The notes under the pieces were generated by a model. The model was not told where the DNA came from. It worked only from the letters and a program-made list of their open reading frames with translations, and did no database searches. From Gyrodactylus bullatarudis (lineage: Eukaryota > Platyhelminthes > Monogenea > Gyrodactylidea > Gyrodactylidae), in the NCBI GenBank assembly GCA_012064415.1, contig SSNU01000438.1, forward strand, positions 6,465 to 20,034: a stretch of 13,570 nt of DNA, in the 5' to 3' direction. The position numbers and the translations under genes are program-made. Positions 7,143-13,570 of the stretch are shown here, piece by piece. The number at the start of each line of letters is the position of its first letter. The stretch's first letter is position 1.

Positions 7143-8051
7143 TTATCCTTGAAAGTTTTTTGTAATTTTGTAAGAGATTTTTGTAATTCCCAAAATATCG
7201 ATACCAACATTGTTGTAAGTCTTAATATTATCAGCTGTGTAGTAAGAGGGTTCATTTATTTTCTCCCAGGTTGCTTTGTTGATGATTGAAATTTCTGCTC
7301 CTGTATCATACATAAGCCGTATTTTTTGATCTGAAACTGTTGCTTGAATGTACCAGTGAGATTCGTATTTTTCTAGTGCATTGACGCTTTTGCAAACTGA
7401 CGCCTTGTGTCCAACTATACCGCATTTCTTAGATTCTTTGTCACGGAAATAACACTCTTCTTTAAAATAATTCCTGATTTGAGTGTCTCGTTTTCTATAC
7501 ATTGAATTTGAACACTTCTCGTCCAGATTGTTGTTTTTCTTGAGATCTCTTATTAAAATATCTGATTTTCTCTTAGACAATCCTAAAAGTTTTATAATTC
7601 TTGTCAAATCCTCTTGATTAAGAGGCCTTGTTAACATCTGTGGAACATAGGATTGATTTGAACATTCATCATAGCAAAATCCGTTTGATTCTTCTTGTAT
7701 CAGTGGATTAGGAAGAGAATTCCTGAGATCAATTTGGAAGAAGTTAACCGACTGAACATTTTTGTTATATACGTGAGCTCTTCTTCCTTGGCCTGCTTGA
7801 AAAAGGCAAAAATAACAATCCTCAGAGTGATTCCTTGAAGGTGACCAGAATGCAACAGTAATTTTTCTATCCTCACGAAATCTTATAGATTTATCACAAA
7901 TTTGACACAGCGAAGCTGGGCTATAGTCCAAGAAGTTAACGGCAAGTTGAGAATTAACTTTAGGTTTGTAAGAAAAAATTAAGTTGTCTGAAATTGAAAT
8001 AATACTTTTGACAGGCAAAAACTGTCCATGCTGGATTACAAAAAATCGCAA
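7143..8051 (-). CDS. Chimeric ORF: arthropod CYFC-type domain fused to Gypsy zinc knuckle and protease
   Basis: This 302-codon frame is uninterrupted, the longest in the window. Residues 1-199 do not resemble Gypsy. They contain two CxxC pairs (Cys49/52, Cys79/82, the latter in HSEDCYFC) and a helical segment LNQEDLTRIIKLLGLSKRKS followed by MYRKRDTQIRNYF (residues 145-196). This order recalls an uncharacterised multicopy protein family I associate with arthropod genomes; that is from memory and needs a search. Residues 200-302 are Gypsy: a zinc knuckle with Cys210, His215 and Cys220 in canonical spacing but the first Cys (200) displaced, then an aspartic protease with DTG at 249-251 (YDTGAEISIIN). 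The join is near 7455. The Gypsy protein continues downstream in another frame. It may be a chance in-frame insertion or a real fused gag. The ATG at 8051 is only the first in frame. Confidence 0.55.
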   Translation of the reverse strand: MRFFVIQHGQFLPVKSIISISDNLIFSYKPKVNSQLAVNFLDYSPASLCQICDKSIRFREDRKITVAFWSPSRNHSEDCYFCLFQAGQGRRAHVYNKNVQSVNFFQIDLRNSLPNPLIQEESNGFCYDECSNQSYVPQMLTRPLNQEDLTRIIKLLGLSKRKSDILIRDLKKNNNLDEKCSNSMYRKRDTQIRNYFKEECYFRDKESKKCGIVGHKASVCKSVNALEKYESHWYIQATVSDQKIRLMYDTGAEISIINKATWEKINEPSYYTADNIKTYNNVGIDILGITKISYKITKNFQG

Positions 8052-9227
8052 AAATCATGTACTTTATGTATATAGGGAGTGCGTGAGTGTGTAGCACACT
8101 CCTTTTGCCAAAATATTGCACACATGTTTACATGTATTCTGATGTACTGGTTAAAATGTAGTTCTGCTACCAGTCCCCCCCTCACCACCACCGCATATAC
8201 AAGATAGTATTGATGAAGTATGGAAGCTCAGATTTTAGTTTTTTTTAGTTGTAACTTCTTACGCTTTTGAGCTACAATTTTGTACCATAGTAACCGCCTC
8301 AAAATTTTCTACAACTAGATACCAAATATTGTTTAATTGAAACGCAAATTAACTATAATGTTCGTATTTTGAAACTTCCAAACAAATTTTAATACACTTT
8401 CAATTTCGACTTGATAGAACACTTGAGATGGATCTGAAATTTATTCATCTTTAATTTAAGCCGTCCTCTGATTGATAGGGCATTTTAAAGTGTCACAGGA
8501 GAACTTTTAAAAATGGGCACTTAACAAAAGTTTTAAGAGGGATAACTTTTTTCTGCTATATTACTCAGAAAAACTGAACCAGGTTCGTGATTTTTGTTCG
8601 AGTCCAATAACTTGGCCCTCAAATTTATACACTGTATAATGTATTATTGAGCTGAATACCGTAAGATCAGCTCGCGCCTGTTGGCCATATTTCCCCAAAT
8701 ATTTTCTTTGCAGTACAAATACGAGTCCTAGATTTTTCTCTGATCTAAACTAAAACGTCGTTATTGCTCGTTTAGTTGCAGATTGACCACAAAAAAGAAA
8801 ATATTAGTAAATGCAAATATTAAATAAATTGAGCAAAGTAAAGCTGATTATAAAAAAGCCAGAGGACAATTAATTACGATCAAGATAAAGAAAGAGGTTT
8901 CGCAGGGATCAAGTCGTCCTATCTATTGATACACGAGATCACAGCCCAACAAAAATATGTCGTGATTGTATATCCCTAATAATTCATACCAAAACTAAGG
9001 AGATTCAAGTAACAGTAAAAAAATACGTTATAAACAAGCCAAACATCGTATTTATCCTCCAACAGAATATTGAATTAAAATAATTTATTCGAACTCAGGT
9101 CAACGTTAGCAATCTCAGCCATGGCCAACCACGAACTTATAAAATTAAAAATACTACTTAAATACTTTCATGATCTCATCCCTTCCTTTCAGTCTTTTCC
9201 AATCAATTTTTTCAAGCCTGGAGATAG
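8052..9227. other. AT-rich non-coding stretch
   Basis: No gene is recognised over nearly 1.2 kb. Visible structure is weak: a short hairpin (8076-8081 with 8097-8102), an 8-bp inverted pair TAGTTGTA/TACAACTA near 8248 and 8309, and a homopolymeric C run near 8176. A minus- or plus-strand coding remnant around 8950-9100 is possible, but nothing I can name. It probably contains decayed transposon ends. Confidence 0.45.
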
Positions 9228-9540
9228 CAGAACAACGAACTCAAAGAAACCGAATATAATCGGGAATCCTTGCTTCAACTGAAAGCAGATCAATATTTAC
9301 TACAGAAAATTCTACCCTCATTTTTGCTCATAATATGGATTACCTACCTCAGATTGTTGAATAATCGGGCATTCCAAATATCAAGTGACATGTTTTCTTG
9401 GAGCTACTGAAAAATATTTTTATGAATTAGTATTTGATGATAAATTGTTGAAAAATTTTACAAACAGTCCTGGTCAAGATAAACAGGTAGGGCAAGATAC
9501 ATTCTATGAAAATTACCCGAAACTAATTCGAAAAAAATAA
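9228..9540 (+). pseudogene. Unidentified coding-like remnant in two overlapping frames
   Basis: Two stop-free stretches overlap. 9228-9410 begins with a charged, helix-prone segment (NNELKETEYNRESLLQLKAD, then QYLLQKIL). 9361-9540, in another frame, reads CFLGATEKYFYELVFDDKLL and on through a polar segment to a TAA at 9538-9540. Neither has an ATG in a sensible place. The composition (charged, few low-complexity runs) looks more like decayed protein than random AT-rich sequence, and a frameshift between 9330 and 9370 would join them as one decayed gene. I do not recognise the family. It lies upstream of a hAT fragment but does not look like the usual hAT N-terminus. Confidence 0.25.
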
Positions 9541-9581
9541 CACCAATATCAAAAAGGGATAAAGCTTCCTAATAAAAAATG

Positions 9582-9617
9582 AAAATATGCCTTTTTGGTT
9601 TTTTTAGGGCATATTTT
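9582..9617 (+). repeat. 10-bp perfect hairpin upstream of hAT fragment
   Basis: AAAATATGCC (9582-9591) pairs perfectly with GGCATATTTT (9608-9617) across a 16-base T-rich loop. It lies about 60 bp before the recognisable start of the hAT transposase. Inverted motifs of this kind occur as transposase-binding repeats near hAT ends, but no matching copy is seen on the far side, so the role is unproven. Confidence 0.4.
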
Positions 9618-9675
9618 AAGCATTTTTGAATTTTTTGTAATAATACAAGCGTTTATAATTTTTACTCGTAAGTAG

Positions 9676-10352
9676 TACACTTGTACAGCTTATTTGCTCC
9701 ACAACTGTTGCATGAAGATCAAGGAAGCTTATGGAGACGTTAACAAGTTGATATCTTCTGTCAAAGCCCTTGTTGTTAAGAATAGACATCACAAGTCTGC
9801 TTTTGATTGCATCGGTCAGCCACCATCAGTCATTTTAACTCGTTGGGGAACGTGGTTGAAGGCAGTTGAATACTATGCTAACCATTTAGTTAAAGTTCGG
9901 TCAATAGTTTTGCATTACTTGATGGAAAAGGAGAGATTATTACAAAGGCTAAGGCCGCAGTAAAAGTTGAAACTCTATGTAACGATTTAGTTGAAATAAG
10001 CTGTTGTTATTCAAAGCTGGTTCCGTTGATAGATAGATTTGAATCAAGACAATTCAGCATTCAAATGGCTTTCAGAGAACTTAAAGAAATAGAATTCGAC
10101 AGTGATCCGATCCAGTTGAAAGCTTATCTGAATAAAAGACTTAAATGATATAACTCAAATGATATAACTCAAATTTGCTCTAAATCTAACTCAAACATAT
10201 AGCCCCATGTTTACTCTATGTTATTGAATGCCCAACCAACAAGCTGTGATGTTGAAAGGTCGTTTTCAGTAATGCCGAAAATAGTCAATTCAAGAAGAAA
10301 TTTCAAAAATAACAATTTCGAATTTAATTTCATGTTACATTTTAATAAATAA
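9676..10352 (+). pseudogene. hAT transposase, C-terminal half
   Basis: This is a decayed hAT-superfamily transposase. The first part (about 9676-9935) contains YLLHNCCMKIKEAYGDVNKL and VKNRHHKSAF, then PPSVILTRWGTWLKAVEYYA, the conserved RW block of hAT catalytic domains. A frameshift near 9925-9936 moves to the next frame (KVETLCNDLVEISCCYSKL and on to 10145). After a 14-bp tandem duplication and two in-frame stops (TGA 10146-10148, TAG 10200-10202), the C-terminal dimerisation motif SCDVERSFS appears near 10245-10271, continuing to a TAA at 10350-10352. The BED zinc finger and the first catalytic Asp region are absent upstream. The fragment is truncated near 9676, either by insertion or at an exon boundary (TGTACAG precedes it). 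Confidence 0.75.
10143..10170 (+). repeat. 14-bp tandem duplication within hAT
   Basis: AAATGATATAACTC occurs twice in tandem, followed by AAAT as a partial third copy. The unit length is not a multiple of three and each unit carries a TGA in the hAT frame, so it contributes to the inactivation of the gene. Confidence 0.8.
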
Positions 10353-10874
10353 TTTTTTTTCAATAATACACTAAACTTCCTAAAAAATGTATGAGAGTTA
10401 AACCGGACGGTAACTTTTTTGCTTGATTACTTATGAGTAGGAGTGAAATTTATATATATATTCTCAGAAACCAGGTGACATTTTGCTTGACCATAAATGA
10501 GTTATTTTTCATTATTTCTAGTCGAAATTTCAGCATTGGCTTATTCTTTTCATGTTCTATCGTTATGCCAATTTTTATTCAGTTTGCTTCAGCCAAAACA
10601 AAGTTAATTTTTTTTCGTTCAATCATCATGAAATTAGCACCAATCGACACAGAATAAAAAGTTATCTAGTTTCATTAAATTTAAGGCTAAAATATTATTT
10701 CATCTAAGATATGTGAAGGTTCAAAGTCGAGGTTTTTGTAAAATGTTTTAGATTCAAGTTTTTTTCATTTTTCCCATTCAAAACTAATGTTGGATGACGT
10801 CATCATCCATATGGGGTCTCCTAAGGTAAAAAGTTCTAGAGACCTCCTTTTTCGGCAATCACACATCATGAGAT
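10353..10874. other. Non-coding gap between hAT and pogo fragments
   Basis: No gene is supported. A 74-codon frame at 10433-10657 is rich in Ile, Phe and Ser with no family resemblance, and I treat it as chance. Two small structures are visible: a 12-bp palindrome GATGACGTCATC (10793-10804) that contains the CRE consensus TGACGTCA, and a 6-bp inverted pair GGTCTC/GAGACC near 10815-10845. The ends of either neighbouring transposon may lie here, but I cannot identify matching terminal repeats. Confidence 0.4.
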
Positions 10875-11690
10875 TTGCTCACTCTACTGTACAAACAAAA
10901 ACCATCCATTCTTATCAACAAGGGCTTTAAAATCTATGGAGAAGGCGAAAATATTGAATGGGATGTTGTTGAAGGGTGGATCATGGATCATCAAGATGAG
11001 CTGACCACACATCCAGAAGAAAATATTTTCAATGTAGATGAAACTTCTATGTTTTATCAAAATAGAGGATGCTTATCTTTGGATACAAGCTCTTCAAATT
11101 GTCGTGGTTCAAAAGTTTCTAAGAATAGACTCACTGTAGTTGCATGTTGCAGCATGACAGGTGAAAAATATCCTCCTTTGGTAATAGGTAAGCATTAACT
11201 AATTGAAGAATTCTAACTAGAATTAATCAAAAAATTTCTAGGACTCTCGAAAAAGCCCAGATGCTTCAGAGGAAGAGTTCCAGAATCTTATAGAGGAAAC
11301 AAGAATGCATGGAATAATGCTGAAATTTTTCAGGAGTGGTTAGATAATTTCGGAAAATTTTACGAGGGCCGAAATATCTTATTACTAGCTGACAATGTAT
11401 CATTCCATAAAAATGTAGTCCCCCCTGCTAATGTGAAACTTCTTTTTTTACCACCCATTTGTACGTCTGTGTGTCAACCTTTAGATCAAGGAATTATCTG
11501 GAGCTTCAAATCGAATTTCAAATGAAGACTTCAGAAAAGATATGTTGCACCTGATGTTGCTGATGGGTATAATATGATCCAAAAAGCTTTTGAGGAAGTT
11601 AATTCAGATGTCATAAAGAATTGTTTTAAAGCTTCTATAATATGGAGCATAAACCAGATTCCGCAACAAAATCTAAACAGAACTGTTTAA
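10875..11690 (+). pseudogene. pogo/Tigger-type transposase DDE domain, two exons
   Basis: This Tc1/mariner-superfamily transposase is related to jerky/CENP-B proteins. Exon 1 (recognisable from about 10920) has IFNVDETSMFYQNRG, with the first catalytic Asp at 11037-11039, then SKNRLTVVACCSMTGEKYPP. A 54-bp GT-AG intron at 11188-11241 splits a Gly codon. Exon 2 continues with LSKKPRCF, then AEIFQEWLDNF, then LLLADNVSFH (second Asp 11391-11393), then VCQPLDQGIIWSFK (third Asp 11484-11486). The last two are 30 residues apart, within the range for pogo-like DDxD enzymes. A TGA at 11523-11525 interrupts just after the third Asp, perhaps a decayed CGA arginine. The frame then continues to a natural-looking stop at 11688-11690. 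The DNA-binding N-terminus is missing or in an unseen exon; an AG before GGCTTTAAAA near 10920 could be its acceptor. Confidence 0.82.
11188..11241 (+). other. 54-bp spliceosomal intron in pogo-like gene
   Basis: It begins GTAAGC and ends TTTCTAG. A branchpoint-like CTAAC lies near 11213-11217. It contains in-frame stops, and its removal restores an unbroken match to the conserved 'V-I-G-x-S-K-K-P-R-C-F' stretch of Tigger transposases. The size and AT richness are typical of short arthropod introns. Confidence 0.8.
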
Positions 11691-12163
11691 TTGAATTACT
11701 TTAATAAATTTAATATTTTTATAAGTTAGGATCTATTTTTTGATTTCTCTTGATACAAAAATAATTCATGTTTCGAATGACACCGATTCAAATTTATCCG
11801 ATAACTTCTCCCATCTGGCAGTGAATTTAGCATCCTTAGAAATGATGATGATTCATTTGTTTGCTTCAAGGATATGTTGGAGAAGTGAGAGAAAAAGATT
11901 TAAAAATAATTTTGCATAAATTTATGAGAAACTTCAACTCGATCTAGATTGTTTAATTTGAGTATAAGATATACAGTAGATTATATGGTTCTGATCTAAA
12001 GAAAACGATCTTTATAATGATGTAAAAATCAAGAAAAACTAAATTTTGAGATTCAAAACTCTTGCTGAGTCTACTTTAAAGTAATTATACAAAAATTTAT
12101 ATTTATTTTGGGTGTAGAGAGGAAGGGGGTTAATTTTCCACATCCATCTCTGGGGTATACCTG
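11691..12163. other. AT-rich non-coding stretch after pogo-like gene
   Basis: No gene is recognised. A short frame near 11780-11880 with acidic residues could be a degraded extension of the transposase C-terminus, which in Tigger elements is acidic. I see no convincing pogo terminal repeat. Confidence 0.4.
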
Positions 12164-12345
12164 TAAATATAATCCTAGTTTATAAAAGACCTAATGATAA
12201 ATTGACAAGTCTGGTTCACATGAAATTTGAAAAGGATTGCTTGTATTTTTAGTTGATTTAAACAATAAAGTATTATAAATCATAAGTGTTTGTTTGTCTA
12301 CCAAAATCTTTCAATAAATAAATAAATAACTGTTCCAATGAATCA
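12164..12345. repeat. 183-bp repeat, copy 2 (partner at 1679-1861)
   Basis: This is one base shorter than copy 1 and differs at two other positions. It has the same endonuclease-derived ends and the same internal non-coding part with the (AATA)n tract. It is flanked on both sides by unrelated sequence: on the left the region after the pogo-like gene, on the right the tail of a minus-strand Gypsy pol that ends 11 bp away. Confidence 0.85.
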
Positions 12346-12355
12346 TCCTCCTCTT

Positions 12356-13570
12356 TTAAAGGTTTAATCTGTCCGAAGGTTTCTTTTTCCGATGGCCTCT
12401 GCCCAGCAGCTCTGACGGATTTGTTTCGTCACCTTCATTGTCGGGCTCACTTTCTCGGCTGCTCTCATGGTGCTCTGCAGGTTCGTGCTGTGCCCTTTTG
12501 TTGTCCTCCTCTACAGGGATTACATCAGCCTTGTGGACCAATCTTCCCCGTTCATCAACCATCGTGCTGTCGGAGTTTTCCTGCACAATCTGGGGCATCG
12601 ACCAGCCCTTGCCTTCTTCGAAAACGAATGCCTCTTTCTGCCGTTCATCATTCAGTATCGACGCTTCCACCGTAGTCCTGGGTCTGTACGAAAATACATA
12701 ATGGCTGGGGACTTGGCCATTGCAGTTTGGGTAGTTGTTCCTGTCGTAGATGAATTTCTTAACTGCCTCTTCCGTAGATAACCGATTTTTGTCAATAAAC
12801 TTCTAAAGGTCCCGTATGGTTACTTCAGCCAGTCCATTCGACTGGTGATGCCCGGGTGGTGTGGTTATTAACTTCTGTTTCCATCCAATGGCGTTAACTC
12901 GATGCCTTCTGTTCCTTTGACACGTCAGACAGCCACGTACAAACTTCCCGACATCATCATGCATTTGTGGCCACCAGCATAACATTTTGGCCCTTTCATA
13001 CATTCTAGCTTCAAATGGATGCCCTTCATCTCTCGCCAATACCCTCTACCTCAGTTTTGCAGGAACAACCACTCTGCCACCTCTGTAAACTACGTCATTT
13101 TCAACCTCCAACTCACTATTGAGTTTCTCATACGACTCCAAATCTTTCACGCGCCTTCTCCATCCGTCAGATACTTGTTGAACCAGGCCCATATACTCTG
13201 TCCTCAACATTTCTGATCTCTTCACACAGCATGTCCACTTCCTTTAGGTTTTCAATAGAGTTCACCACTGGGAGAACCTTGAAATCGTCGATTTCATCCA
13301 CCTCATGCGCTAACCCTATCCTGGAGAACACATCCGGAAGCGCCGTCAATGGGCCTTCGCGATATTTGATGTCAGAGTTGAACATGGACAGCCATTGTCT
13401 CTATCCGTCGAGCCTTGACGATATTCTCCTGTTTTCCGTGTAATCCACGAAGATATGCTGGAGCGGCCCATGGTCGGTTTGTATCATGAACTTCCTGCCG
13501 ATTAGGTATCGATAAAATTTCCTCACACCATATACGATTGCCAGAGCTTCCCTCTCAATGTTAGAGTATC
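12356..13570 (-). pseudogene. Second Gypsy pol: RNase H to integrase C-terminus
   Basis: This minus-strand pol enters from the right edge. In order: RNase H C-terminal part (13570-13390, with [13 protein letters not shown] and QTDHGPL, in broken frames); the post-RNase H connection (13385-13167, KYREGPLTALPDVFSRI); a linker to the integrase; and the HHCC zinc finger (about 13035-12915, ending GCLTCQRNRR). The frame then passes straight to TPPGHHQSNGLAE (about 12860-12820), so most of the catalytic core, including both Asp positions, is deleted. Only the Glu in the SNGLAE region remains. A TAG near 12800 interrupts. The last 104 codons carry the integrase C-terminal domain (KGWSMPQIVQ, then ERGRLVHKADVIP) and a polar tail ending RKKKPSDRLNL. 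The region is noticeably GC-richer than the rest of the window and differs from the 2735-8051 element. Confidence 0.85.

Noticed and set aside
8076..8102. GGAGTG...CACTCC hairpin as a terminator or structural RNA
   Set aside because: It is only six base pairs with a 15-base loop, in a eukaryotic context, with no supporting features.
8590..8612. TTCGAGTCC near 8600 as a tRNA B box or tRNA-derived SINE
   Set aside because: The flanking bases do not form a T-arm stem and no A box or acceptor stem is visible upstream.
10433..10657. 74-codon plus-strand frame as a small membrane protein
   Set aside because: It is hydrophobic only because AT-rich sequence yields Ile and Phe. It has no family resemblance, no splice context and low-complexity composition.
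10884..11975. CTACTGTA near 10886 and TACAGTAG near 11972 as pogo terminal repeats with TA duplications
   Set aside because: The pair faces the wrong way: element ends should read CAGTAG inward from both sides. There is no extended complementarity beyond 8 bp, so I take it as chance.
12421..12781. Three overlapping plus-strand frames opposite the GC-rich Gypsy tail
   Set aside because: They are antisense shadows of the minus-strand integrase C-terminal frame, which has a clear family match. GC richness reduces stops on the opposite strand.

Overview
This window reads as a transposon graveyard from an animal genome, most likely an arthropod. It is AT-rich apart from the GC-richer last 1.2 kb, and has no operon structure or ribosome binding sites. 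Every coding stretch I recognise belongs to a mobile element: Gypsy-type LTR retrotransposons, Jockey/CR1-like non-LTR retrotransposons, a Merlin (ISXO2-like) DNA transposon, a hAT element and a pogo/Tigger element with a 54-bp GT-AG intron. The arthropod call is an inference. It rests on this mix of elements, the short intron, and one open frame whose N-terminal half resembles an uncharacterised multicopy protein family I associate with arthropods. I found no ordinary host gene, rRNA, tRNA or CRISPR array.

Layout. 1-345 holds nothing I can name. 346-520 looks like a 175-bp LTR on the minus strand, with its polypurine tract (521-532) and the tail of its polyprotein (to about 683). A plus-strand Gypsy reverse transcriptase (RT) fragment fills about 699-1185. 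A plus-strand non-LTR endonuclease fragment fills about 1200-2205 and is interrupted by a 183-bp segment (1679-1861) that recurs at 12164-12345. A minus-strand non-LTR RT fragment lies at 2212-2442.

The core of the window, 2735-8051, is one minus-strand Gypsy element split by a nested insertion. The proximal part (8051 to 6497) and distal part (4107 to 2735) meet in RT between motif A and the YxDD motif. They are separated by 2.39 kb flanked by an 8-bp direct repeat (4100-4107 and 6497-6504). That insert is a 5'-truncated non-LTR element, itself carrying a Merlin transposon with 57-bp terminal inverted repeats (TIRs; 4171-5598). The upstream end of the Gypsy element is a 302-codon uninterrupted frame that joins a non-retroviral domain to the Gypsy zinc knuckle and protease.

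8052-9227 is AT-rich without recognisable genes. 9228-9540 has coding-like frames of unknown origin. 9676-10352 is the C-terminal half of a hAT transposase. 10875-11690 is a pogo/Tigger transposase with all three catalytic aspartates and one internal stop. 12356 to the right edge is the 3' half of a second minus-strand Gypsy pol, GC-richer than its surroundings and lacking most of its integrase core. The elements do not act together as a pathway. They form a stratified record of insertions, several of which can be ordered in time.
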